Below are positions 1-6,163 of a stretch of 11,713 nt of DNA, piece after piece; positions within the stretch are counted from its first letter, which is position 1, and each line of letters begins with the position of its first letter. The DNA comes from JBEKCP01 sp050014815 (GTDB taxonomy: Bacteria > Planctomycetota > Planctomycetia > Pirellulales > Thermoguttaceae). The DNA is taken from the NCBI GenBank assembly GCA_050014815.1, contig JBEKCP010000112.1, positions 1 through 11,713 of the forward strand. The letters are read 5' to 3'. Under the pieces are notes generated by a model, which saw only the letters and a list, made by a program, of their open reading frames with translations, did no database searches and had not been told where the DNA came from. Both the position numbers and the translations under genes were made by a program.

Positions 1-547
1 CGCCGACGGCCGCGACCGTCGGCACGCCGAGGTAGGACGCCAGGTTGTCGGCGTGAACGCCGCCGGTGGGCACGAAGCGGACGCCCGTGTGGGCGTAAGG
101 GGCCGAAAGGGCCTTGATCATCTCGATGCCGCCGGCCAACTCGGCCGGAAAGAACTTCACGGTCCGGCAACCCAACGCCAGGGCCTGCTCGATTTCGGTG
201 GCCGTGCTGACACCGGGCATGAAGGGCAGACCGGACTCTTGCGCCCGACCGACGATCCGGGGGTTGAGCCCCGGCGCGACCCCGAATCGGGCCCCGCAGG
301 CGACGGCCGCGTCGAGGTTCGCCTCGCTCAAGACCGTGCCCGCCCCCACCAGGAGCTCCGGCCGGCGGGCCGAGAGGATGTCGATCACCTGTGCCGCCGC
401 GGTCGTTCGGAACGTAATCTCGGCCACGGGGAGCCCGCCGGCCAAGAGGGCGTCGGCCAACGGAAGGGCCGCCTCGGCCGATTCGATCGCAAGGACCGGA
501 ATCACGCCGAAGGCGGCCAATTTCTGGAAGGTTGAATCGCCGCTCAT
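1..547 (-). CDS. eda: KDPG/KHG aldolase, 3' end cut by window edge
   Basis: The encoded enzyme is a cytosolic class I aldolase that splits 2-keto-3-deoxy-6-phosphogluconate into pyruvate and glyceraldehyde-3-phosphate (Entner-Doudoroff pathway), or acts on 4-hydroxy-2-oxoglutarate. Reading from ATG at 547, 182 residues are visible. They carry the family landmarks in order: the N-terminal GVIPVL strand (14-19), AEITFRT (42-48) with the catalytic Glu43 and phosphate-side Arg47, GAGTV (68-72), PGVSTATE (111-118), VKFFPAE (130-136) with the Schiff-base Lys131, and PTGGV (160-164). The family is usually about 205-215 residues, so some 25-30 C-terminal residues lie beyond position 1. The gene starts 10 nt after the stop of the secreted-protein gene on the same strand and has no clear Shine-Dalgarno, so it may be co-transcribed. 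Family assignment is firm; KDPG versus KHG preference cannot be told from sequence. Confidence 0.95.
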   Translation of the reverse strand, partial: MSGDSTFQKLAAFGVIPVLAIESAEAALPLADALLAGGLPVAEITFRTTAAAQVIDILSARRPELLVGAGTVLSEANLDAAVACGARFGVAPGLNPRIVGRAQESGLPFMPGVSTATEIEQALALGCRTVKFFPAELAGGIEMIKALSAPYAHTGVRFVPTGGVHADNLASYLGVPTVAAVG

Positions 548-557
548 GTCAAATGAC

Positions 558-1760
558 TCACGGAGGAATACCGGTCGTATCAACCAGGAACGAACCGTTG
601 TTGGCCACCGGCAGGACCGGCATCCAGCAGTTGCCCGCCACGTTGCTCGTCTTGGAAGAGCCGTGTGGATAGAACGCCAGGCCGAACCCGATGCTGTAGG
701 CCACTTCGATCGAAGCGACGGGACCGGCGCCGGCGGTCGGTTTCATGTACTGGCCGTTCGCATACAGGCCGATCTTCTCCGTCAAGGGCACGTTGAGCGT
801 CATCCCCAGGGTCAACTCGCCGAGCCGGCCGCCGCCGAGCTTCTCATCGTCGGGGAAGCCCATCCACATCCAACTGTCGGCCCCCGAGTCGTAGTTGTGG
901 TGCCAGAAGAAGTTGGTTTGGTTCACGCCACGGAACGAGATATCGCCGAAGCCGGCGATCCCCTTCACGTCACGGTGGTCGTGCAGCGCAGTCCAGACGC
1001 CGAGCTCGTTGCAGGCGTTGAGGCAGTAGCCGAGCTGTCCCCGCCACTGGCCGAGGTGCGGCGAGACGCCATACACGCTGTAGGCGTCGTTGATCATCCA
1101 GTCATAACCGACGGCCATGTTGATCGGGCACTTGCAGGTGGCCCGGTGGAAAATGCCGGTCGTGATGAAGATTTGCTGCTGAACGTCGCTAAGCGGGTTG
1201 GTGGACGGCGAGACGGGATTGTTTATGGAAGTGCGGCCGTTGAGGTCGTACGCGCCGTAGCTGGCGCCGAATTGCCCGCCGAACCCATAGTCCGACAACT
1301 TCGGCAGCGGCACGCCGACGTTGCCGCCGACCACCATGCCGTTGTTGTTCTGGTAATCCCCGTCCACAATGCCCCGGAACGACTCCATGCCCGCAAAGAT
1401 CACCGATCCAATCGAGGGGCAGGCGTCGCAATCGGCGCAACAGCCGCGACAATTGTCGCAGCCGCAACTGCCGCATGAGCAGGTCCCAACGTCGCAGGTG
1501 TCGGGTTGGCGCAGCTCGCCGGCGCTCTTTGAATCATCGACCAAACCGTGGAACGGCACTTGGTTGGCCGGACTCGGCGGGGCCGAGGTGGGCGACTTCT
1601 CCGGCACGAACGGACTGCCGGAGTCGGGTTCGACCTCGGCGTAGCCGACCTGGCATATCGGCCCCGAGGTGTATGTCACTTTCTGGGCCGAGCCGGTCGA
1701 GGCCGCCAGCCCAATGAGCAGGCCGAGCAGCCAAGGCAGTACTTGTAGGCTCTTCCTCAT
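558..1760 (-). CDS. Secreted Cys-rich protein with barrel-like C-terminal part (planctomycete DUF6666-like)
   Basis: This 400-residue protein begins with a typical signal peptide: MRKSLQ, a hydrophobic core at 8-20, and probable cleavage after GSA at residue 25. An in-frame ATG 29 codons upstream (1847) is rejected because it would bury the signal peptide and because 1760 has a Shine-Dalgarno site. After a Pro/Ser-rich linker (45-70), residues 89-114 hold ten Cys (89, 94, 96, 99, 101, 104, 107, 108, 111, 114). From about 120 onward the sequence has alternating Gly/aromatic segments (SFRGIVDGDYQNNNG, YGFGGQFGASYGAYDLNG, LTLGMTLNVPL) ending in a strand-like IEVAYSIGFGLAFYP, as in outer-membrane or surface beta-barrels. 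I recall similar proteins annotated as DUF6666 in Pirellulales, but that name is tentative. Function is unknown; the Cys cluster could bind metal or form disulfides. The upstream neighbour is the ferritin-exporter gene, across a repeat-bearing spacer. Confidence 0.8.
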   Translation of the reverse strand: MRKSLQVLPWLLGLLIGLAASTGSAQKVTYTSGPICQVGYAEVEPDSGSPFVPEKSPTSAPPSPANQVPFHGLVDDSKSAGELRQPDTCDVGTCSCGSCGCDNCRGCCADCDACPSIGSVIFAGMESFRGIVDGDYQNNNGMVVGGNVGVPLPKLSDYGFGGQFGASYGAYDLNGRTSINNPVSPSTNPLSDVQQQIFITTGIFHRATCKCPINMAVGYDWMINDAYSVYGVSPHLGQWRGQLGYCLNACNELGVWTALHDHRDVKGIAGFGDISFRGVNQTNFFWHHNYDSGADSWMWMGFPDDEKLGGGRLGELTLGMTLNVPLTEKIGLYANGQYMKPTAGAGPVASIEVAYSIGFGLAFYPHGSSKTSNVAGNCWMPVLPVANNGSFLVDTTGIPP

Positions 1761-1761
1761 G

Positions 1762-1770
1762 TCCTTCTCC
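1762..1770 (-). promoter_or_regulatory. Shine-Dalgarno site fixing the secreted-protein start
   Basis: The minus strand reads GGAGAAGGA, ending 1 nt before the ATG at 1760. The purine-rich run sits about where a Shine-Dalgarno should, and the longer reading from 1847 has none comparable. Together with the signal peptide, this supports the 1760 start. Confidence 0.6.
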
Positions 1771-2009
1771 CTTCCTGTATGAGATTGGTTCGACAACCGC
1801 TCGTCTGACGGCGGTTCACGCAAATTGTGAAACTGGGAAGTCTTCACGATGGCTCAGCAGCATGATGGATGTTCCGGTCGTAACGAACATGCGGGCCGTA
1901 TGGTTTCTATCGGTTGTACGCAGGATGCGGGACACAAAACACATTTGGCCTGATATATCTTGCCCAGATACCCCACGCGACCCAGAACGCAGGGTCTTGG
2001 CGGGGGAAT

Positions 2010-2153
2010 AGGGATTAGGGATTGGGGATTAGGGATTGGACTGGCGTACCCCCGCCTCCCCCCCTTAGATTTTGGAGTTCGGAACGCCCCGCAGTCGAGA
2101 ATCTAGAATCCTGAACCCTTTCCCCAATCCCTAATCCCCAATCCCTAATCCCT
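2010..2153. repeat. Perfect 30-bp inverted repeat of RGGGATT heptamers
   Basis: The left arm (2010-2039) is four heptamers AGGGATT, AGGGATT, GGGGATT, AGGGATT plus GG. The right arm (2124-2153) is its exact reverse complement over 30 positions, with an 84-nt spacer. The element fills much of the otherwise gene-free 1761-2158 stretch. It ends 5 nt from the stop codon of the ferritin-exporter gene, so its transcript could form a long hairpin behind that gene and ahead of the secreted-protein gene. No T-tract follows it. The rest of the spacer (1761-2009) is presumably the 5' region of the secreted-protein gene; I see no convincing promoter there. Confidence 0.9.
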
Positions 2154-2158
2154 CGCCC

Positions 2159-3118
2159 CTACGACAGGCCGATCAGAATCCCGGCCAGGAAGACGAGCAC
2201 GCCGCCCACGACCACCTGGAATACCGTGGTCGTGAAGGGGCTCTCCATGTACCGATTGCGGATCCAGGCAATGGCGAGCAATTCGACCGCGACAACTGCA
2301 CTGGCGATGGCCGTAGCGGTCCAGAAATGGGGGATAAGATAAGGGAGGGCGTGGCCGATCCCGCCCATGAAGGTCATGATCGCGCAGACGGCCCCGCGGA
2401 GCCAGGGCCGCCCGCGGCCCGTCAGGCTCCCGTCGTCGGAGAGGGCCTCGGCAAAGCCCATGCTGATGGCGGCGCCGACCGAGGCCGCCAGGCCCACCAG
2501 GAACGTCGACCAGGGGACCCGCGTGGCAAACGCCGCGGCGAACAGCGGCGCCAGCGTCGAGACCGAACCGTCCATCAGGCCGACCAGCCCCGGCTGGACA
2601 ACCTGGAGCACGAACAACTGCCTGGCGATCCGGGCCTCGGCCTCCTGCTCGCTTTCGGGTTGCCGATCGGGCTCAAGCTGTGCCGAGCGAACTTCGTGGT
2701 GGCGCTCCGCCTCGGCCAGGTCGCCCAACAGTTGACGCGTCTGGGCGTCGGTGGCGGTCGTCGCGGCGCGCGTGTAGAAACGCTGGGTCTCCAGCTCCAT
2801 CAGCGCCACCTGACGCCGGATCCGCTGGACGTCCCATGGCTGCACCGAGGAGATCGGGTCGCGGCGGACGAACCCCTGAACATCCTGCCGCGTCAACAGC
2901 GGTATCTCCTCCCCGAATTTCGAGCGAAACAGCTCCACCAGCCGATGCCGGTGCTCGTCTTCTTCCACGCGCATGGCGTCCAACTCGGCCGCCGCCTTGG
3001 GATAGTTCGGCCGCAGCACACGGGCGAATTCCTGGAGGATCCTCCCGTCCTCCTCCTCCAACGAAATGGCCAGGGCGAGGACTTCCGCCGGCGCAAGGTC
3101 CTTGAAACGTCGCTTCAT
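2159..3118 (-). CDS. mbfA: MbfA-like membrane ferritin fused to VIT1/CCC1 iron transporter
   Basis: The 319-residue protein joins an N-terminal ferritin-like/rubrerythrin domain (about 1-150) to a C-terminal VIT1/CCC1 (formerly DUF125) membrane domain (about 165-319). The first part shows diiron-type carboxylate/His motifs on successive helices: LEEED (20-24), EEDEHRH (52-58), ALMELETQRFY (105-115) and AEAERHHE (135-142). The second part has VIT hallmarks LMDGSVSTLAPLFAAAF (181-197) and SMGFAEALSDDG (219-230), followed by hydrophobic segments near 242-262, 266-287 and 298-318. In alphaproteobacteria, MbfA exports iron (and affects peroxide resistance) from the inner membrane, with the ferritin domain facing the cytoplasm. 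The start is set at ATG 3118, where MKRRFKDLAPAEVLALA begins the domain; an upstream reading adds 20 unlike residues overlapping the ferredoxin gene. It follows the ferredoxin gene by 40 nt, probably as one transcript. Iron as substrate is inferred from the family. Confidence 0.9.
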   Translation of the reverse strand: MKRRFKDLAPAEVLALAISLEEEDGRILQEFARVLRPNYPKAAAELDAMRVEEDEHRHRLVELFRSKFGEEIPLLTRQDVQGFVRRDPISSVQPWDVQRIRRQVALMELETQRFYTRAATTATDAQTRQLLGDLAEAERHHEVRSAQLEPDRQPESEQEAEARIARQLFVLQVVQPGLVGLMDGSVSTLAPLFAAAFATRVPWSTFLVGLAASVGAAISMGFAEALSDDGSLTGRGRPWLRGAVCAIMTFMGGIGHALPYLIPHFWTATAIASAVVAVELLAIAWIRNRYMESPFTTTVFQVVVGGVLVFLAGILIGLS

Positions 3119-3158
3119 GATCGGTGCCCCATTAGCTTGATAACAGAAAAATAGAGTG

Positions 3159-3566
3159 CTAGCACGGCGACGGCCCAAGGGGCGACCGGACGATCAGGTG
3201 CTCCTCCACCACGCGGCCGCCGATCAGGTGCTCCTGGATGATGCGCTCGAGCACCGGGGGATCGCAGCGGGCATACCAGGACCCCTCCGGATACACCACG
3301 GCGATCGGGCCACCCGCGCAGATCCGCAGGCAGTTGGCCTTGGTGCGGTAGACCCCGCCCTCCTCGTCGAGCCCCAACTCGCCGAGCCGCCGCTTCAAGT
3401 ATTCCCACGCCGCCAGCGACTGCTCTCGGGTCGAGCAGTTCGGCCTGGTCTGATCGCAGCAGAGGAAAATGTGCCGGCGGATGCCCGGCAAGCCTCTCTG
3501 TTGGGCCGTGCGGCGCTGGCGCAGGAGGAGTTCCGCAGGAGAATCGGAGCCGTTCTTGCTCATCAT
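3159..3566 (-). CDS. [2Fe-2S] ferredoxin of the thioredoxin-like (COG3411) type
   Basis: This 135-residue cytosolic protein has the layout of thioredoxin-fold [2Fe-2S] ferredoxins. It opens with RHIFLCCDQTRPNCS (31-45), then has an AAWEYLKRRLGELGLDEEGGVYRTKANCLRICAGGPIAVVYPEGSWY core and a C-terminal IIQEHLIGGRVVEEHL helix. Likely cluster ligands are Cys36 or Cys37, Cys44, Cys79 and Cys83, the last two in the CLRIC pattern that matches the C-x3-C of this family. Two Met codons are adjacent (3566 and 3563); either could start. The gene is first in a two-gene unit with the membrane ferritin-exporter, and a promoter lies about 40 nt upstream. An electron-transfer role is well supported; delivery of electrons to ferric iron held by its neighbour is inference. 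The C-terminal tail after about residue 122 is variable in the family. Confidence 0.88.
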   Translation of the reverse strand: MMSKNGSDSPAELLLRQRRTAQQRGLPGIRRHIFLCCDQTRPNCSTREQSLAAWEYLKRRLGELGLDEEGGVYRTKANCLRICAGGPIAVVYPEGSWYARCDPPVLERIIQEHLIGGRVVEEHLIVRSPLGPSPC

Positions 3567-3606
3567 GCCCGCCCCGTAGCGTGGGATGCGTGAAACACAT
3601 CAATGT

Positions 3607-3634
3607 ATTGTAGGGCGTAGGAAACGCACCACAA
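3607..3634 (-). promoter_or_regulatory. Candidate sigma70-type promoter for the ferredoxin-mbfA unit
   Basis: On the minus strand, TTGTGG (3634-3629) and TACAAT (3612-3607) are separated by 16 nt. The -10 is 5/6 and the -35 4/6 to consensus, and the ATG pair lies about 40 nt downstream. No Fur or IscR box was evident by eye. Confidence 0.45.
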
Positions 3635-3672
3635 GCGTGAGGAAACGAGCCACTGTAGCAGGGAGAGCAAGC

Positions 3673-3793
3673 AATCACGAAAGCCCGAAAAGACGAAAGC
3701 CCGAAAAACAGGGGGAATCCATTGAGTGTACTCAAATCGCTTCACTGGCTTCTTTCTTCTTTCGGGTCTTCGTTCTTTCGGGATTTCGTGATT
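3673..3793. repeat. Long imperfect inverted repeat of CGAAA motifs between divergent operons
   Basis: The left arm (3673-3708) is an AATCACGAAAGCCCGAAA start followed by further CGAAAgcc/CGAAAaga octamer-like units. The right arm (3756-3793) carries the complement: its outer 18 nt match the left arm at 17 positions, and the inner part matches with small shifts. The spacer apex has TTGAGT-GT-ACTCAA (3722-3735). The element sits between the ferredoxin promoter (minus strand) and the glycosyltransferase promoter (plus strand), in a 348-nt gap with no gene. A strong RNA hairpin would form on either strand. Confidence 0.8.
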
Positions 3794-3855
3794 CCTTTCC
3801 TCGTTTTGCCAGTCAATACCCGCTCTTGTTCTCGGAAAGGCCGCCAATACTTCTA

Positions 3856-3884
3856 TTGCGTCGTTTGGGCAAACCGGGTAAACT
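3856..3884 (+). promoter_or_regulatory. Candidate promoter of the glycan operon
   Basis: TTGCGT (3856-3861) and TAAACT (3879-3884) are spaced by 17 nt, 31 nt upstream of the GTG start of the first glycosyltransferase gene. The -10 lies inside GGGTAAACTG, a 10-mer that recurs at the putative -10 of the tRNA-Leu gene. Assignment is by eye. Confidence 0.45.
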
Positions 3885-3899
3885 GCCCGCCCTGCCAGC

Positions 3900-3906
3900 A
3901 AGGAGG
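3900..3906 (+). promoter_or_regulatory. Strong Shine-Dalgarno deciding a GTG start
   Basis: AAGGAGG lies 8 nt before GTG at 3915. It is the best ribosome-binding site in the window and argues for GTG rather than the ATG three codons later. Confidence 0.75.
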
Positions 3907-3914
3907 CCAGGCAC

Positions 3915-5012
3915 GTGAACATCATGGAGATCGTTTCCGGCCGCGGCGTCAACGGGGCGATCATCCATGTCCTGCTGCTCGTGGAAGAACTCGTCCGGCG
4001 GGGCCATCGCGTCACGCTTGTCTGCCTGCCCGGCTCGTGGTTGGAACAACAGGTCCGCCGCCGGTCGCTGCCGGTGGAATTGGTCTTGTCCGACCTGCAC
4101 CGCTGGCCCATCGACGAGCTGCAGCGCATCGCGAAGATCATCCGGCAGGAGCAGATGGACCTGGTGCATACGCACATGAGTCGCGCGCATTTCTTTGGGA
4201 TCCTCCTGCGGTGGTTCGCCGGGGTGCCTTCGGTGGCGTACGCGCAGGCGAACCATTTTCAACTGCACTGGATGTTCAACGACTCGGTGATTGCGGACTC
4301 GAACGCGACGCTTCGCTACCATCGGCGGTGGAACTTCGTGCGGCCGAGCCGGAGCGAGACCATCTACCTGTTCGTCGCCCGCGAGCACCTGGCGGAGATG
4401 CCGGCGGCTGCCCGTGCCGAGGCGAGGCGGCAGTTGGGGCTCGACGAGGAGTCGCCGCTCTTGGGGGTCGTCGGCAGCGTGGTGCCGCGCAAGGGCATCC
4501 ACGTTGCCGTGGCCGCGATGCCCCAAATCCTGGCCGCCGCCCCCCAGACGCGGCTGGCGGTGATCGGAACCCTGGGATATGCCGAGTACGTCGATGACCT
4601 GAAGGCGACGGCCGCGCGGCTGGGCGTCGCCGAGAGGATCCTCTGGCTGGGACATCGGGACGACGTTCGAGAGATCATGCCGGCGATGGACGTGTATGTG
4701 CAGCCGTCGCTGGCGGAGCCGCTGGGCCTGGCGATCCTCGAGGCCATGGCGGTGGGCCTGCCCGTGGTCGCCTCCCGGGTCGGCGGGATTCCCGAGACCG
4801 TCGTACACGGCCAGACCGGGATCCTCGTGCCGCCGCGGGAGAGCGGGGCCTTGGCCGACGGCATTGTCACGCTGTTGAAAGATCCGGCCCTGCGAAGCGC
4901 GATGGGCCGTGCGGGCCGGCAGCGAGTCCTCCGCGAGTTCTCGCCCGACAGCCACCTTGCCCGCGTCGAGGCCGTATTCGCCCGGGTGATCCAGCGGCGC
5001 CGGGCGGCGTAA
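3915..5012 (+). CDS. GT4-family glycosyltransferase (GT-B fold)
   Basis: This 365-residue enzyme transfers a sugar from an activated donor, with retention of configuration, onto a glycan or lipid-linked acceptor at the cytoplasmic side of the membrane. The N-terminal acceptor domain has a loosened Gly-rich start (MNIMEIVSGRGVNGAIIHVLLLVEEL) and the DLVHTHMSRAHFFG motif (82-95). The C-terminal donor domain has GVVGSVVPRKGIHVAV (184-199, with Arg192/Lys193 in the usual phosphate-binding place) and the E-x7-E signature at Glu268 and Glu276 in AEPLGLAILEAMAVGLPVVAS. GGIPETVVHGQTGILVPP (290-307) completes the family pattern. Length is normal. It is the first gene of a five-gene operon, and the GT9 gene starts 24 nt after its stop. 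Donor and acceptor cannot be read from the sequence. Confidence 0.93.
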   Translation: MNIMEIVSGRGVNGAIIHVLLLVEELVRRGHRVTLVCLPGSWLEQQVRRRSLPVELVLSDLHRWPIDELQRIAKIIRQEQMDLVHTHMSRAHFFGILLRWFAGVPSVAYAQANHFQLHWMFNDSVIADSNATLRYHRRWNFVRPSRSETIYLFVAREHLAEMPAAARAEARRQLGLDEESPLLGVVGSVVPRKGIHVAVAAMPQILAAAPQTRLAVIGTLGYAEYVDDLKATAARLGVAERILWLGHRDDVREIMPAMDVYVQPSLAEPLGLAILEAMAVGLPVVASRVGGIPETVVHGQTGILVPPRESGALADGIVTLLKDPALRSAMGRAGRQRVLREFSPDSHLARVEAVFARVIQRRRAA

Positions 5013-5020
5013 AACAATAA

Positions 5021-5131
5021 GGCGGAAGGCGGAAGGATGAAGGCGGAAGGCGGAAGAGCGAAGGAAAGCACCAAACACCAAGCTCGAAATCCCAAACAAA
5101 TCCAAAATCCAAAATCCAAAATCCAAAATCG
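5021..5131 (+). repeat. Heptamer tandem arrays (GGCGGAA and AAAATCC) spanning a gene start
   Basis: From 5021 to 5062 there are six 7-mers: GGCGGAA twice, GGATGAA, GGCGGAA twice, then GAGCGAA. From 5104 to 5131 there are four 7-mers: AAAATCC three times and AAAATCG. Between them lies AAG/CACCAAACACCAAG-like low-complexity sequence. The third heptamer contains the only ATG near the start of the GT9 gene, and the heptamers ahead of it supply a GGAAGG purine run. The rest of both arrays lies inside that reading frame. Confidence 0.9.
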
Positions 5132-6161
5132 GCCCGGGCCGCGGATCTTGATCGTCCGCCTCAGCGCCATCGGCGACGTGATCCACAGCATGCCCATCGC
5201 CTGCGCACTCCGCGAGCGGTTTCCCAACGCGCTGCTGACCTGGGTGGTCGAGGAGCGGGCGGCCGGCGTGCTGCAAGGACACGAGGCCCTGGATCGGCTG
5301 ATCGTCCTCCGCCGCGGCTGGCTCAAGTCGCCGCCGGCCGTCTGGCGACTGAGGCGGGAGTTGCGGGCGATGCGGTTCGACGTGGCCATCGAGGCCCAGG
5401 GGCTCAGCAAGGCCGCCGTCGCCGCATGGCTTTCCGGCGCGAAGCGGCGGATCGGCATGGGGGGCATCTGGGGCCGCGAACTGAGTCCCTGGCTCAATAC
5501 GGAGCTGGTCAACGGCGATGGCCTGCACGCCGTCCAACGGAGCCTCCGCTTGCTCCGTCCGCTGGGGATCGAGTCGCCGGCGATCCGCTTCCAGGTTGCC
5601 GACCTTCCGGCCGACCGCGCCGCCGCCGAGCGGATGATCCGCAAAGCGGGACTTGAGCGCGGGTTCGTGCTGGTGACTTGCGGGGCGGGCTGGGCCTCGA
5701 AGCTGTGGCCGGCCGACCGGCATGCCGCCGTGGCCGCCTACCTGGGGCGGCGGTGGAAACTGCCGAGCCTGCTGACCTGGGGCAACGAAGAGGAGCACCG
5801 GCGAGCGGAAGCGATTGCCGCGGAGGCGGCCGGGCACGCCCGCGTCGCACCCCCCATGACGCTCCTGGAGCTGGCCGCCCTGGCCCGCCGGGCCCGCTTC
5901 TGCCTCGGCTCCGATACGGGGCCGCTGCACCTGGCCGCCGCGGTCGCCGCGCCGTGCCTCGGGCTCTACGGCCCCTGGCCCGCCGACAAGCACGGCCCCT
6001 GGGGACCACAGAACGTGACAGTCCAGAAAATGTGCATGCAGGGCTCGACCCGCCAGCGGCGCCATGCCGGGCCGGTCTACATGGAAGCCATCGACGTACC
6101 CGCGGTCTGCGAGGCCTGCGACCGCCTGCTGGCGAGCAACCCCCAGAGGGCATCCGCATAA
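5037..6161 (+). CDS. GT9-family (heptosyltransferase-like) glycosyltransferase
   Basis: The enzyme resembles ADP-heptose:LPS heptosyltransferases (WaaC/WaaF) and likely adds a sugar to a lipid-linked or LPS-core acceptor at the inner face of the membrane. The conserved region begins RILIVRLSAIGDVIHSMPIACALRERFP (36-63), with Asp47 at the catalytic-base position. The C-terminal half has TCGAGWASKLWP (214-225) and the GSDTGPLHLAAAVAAPCLGLYGP motif (291-313). Of 374 residues, the first 31 are encoded by the heptamer arrays and look unlike the family (KESTKHQARNPKQIQNPKSKIQN). No other in-frame ATG or GTG precedes the domain; TTG at 5148 would cut into its first strand. The C-terminal region has Cys333, Cys358 and Cys361. 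Only 2 nt separate its stop from the next start, suggesting translational coupling. Family is sure; the sugar donated is not. Confidence 0.92.
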   Translation: MKAEGGRAKESTKHQARNPKQIQNPKSKIQNRPGPRILIVRLSAIGDVIHSMPIACALRERFPNALLTWVVEERAAGVLQGHEALDRLIVLRRGWLKSPPAVWRLRRELRAMRFDVAIEAQGLSKAAVAAWLSGAKRRIGMGGIWGRELSPWLNTELVNGDGLHAVQRSLRLLRPLGIESPAIRFQVADLPADRAAAERMIRKAGLERGFVLVTCGAGWASKLWPADRHAAVAAYLGRRWKLPSLLTWGNEEEHRRAEAIAAEAAGHARVAPPMTLLELAALARRARFCLGSDTGPLHLAAAVAAPCLGLYGPWPADKHGPWGPQNVTVQKMCMQGSTRQRRHAGPVYMEAIDVPAVCEACDRLLASNPQRASA

Positions 6162-6163
6162 TC

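Noticed and set aside
2010..2039. Telomere-like G-rich repeat or chromosome end
   Set aside because: Only four units, matched by an inverted copy, and genes continue on both sides.
2327..3154. A 275-codon plus-strand frame opposite the ferritin-exporter gene
   Set aside because: No domain or signal, and the opposite strand encodes a convincing two-domain protein.
5021..5131. CRISPR array
   Set aside because: Units are 7 nt with no unique spacers and no cas genes nearby.
3813..6065. A 750-codon open frame on the minus strand opposite the two glycosyltransferase genes
   Set aside because: It is antisense to two clear enzyme genes, rich in Arg/Gly/Pro/His without any domain, and is what GC-rich third positions produce by chance.
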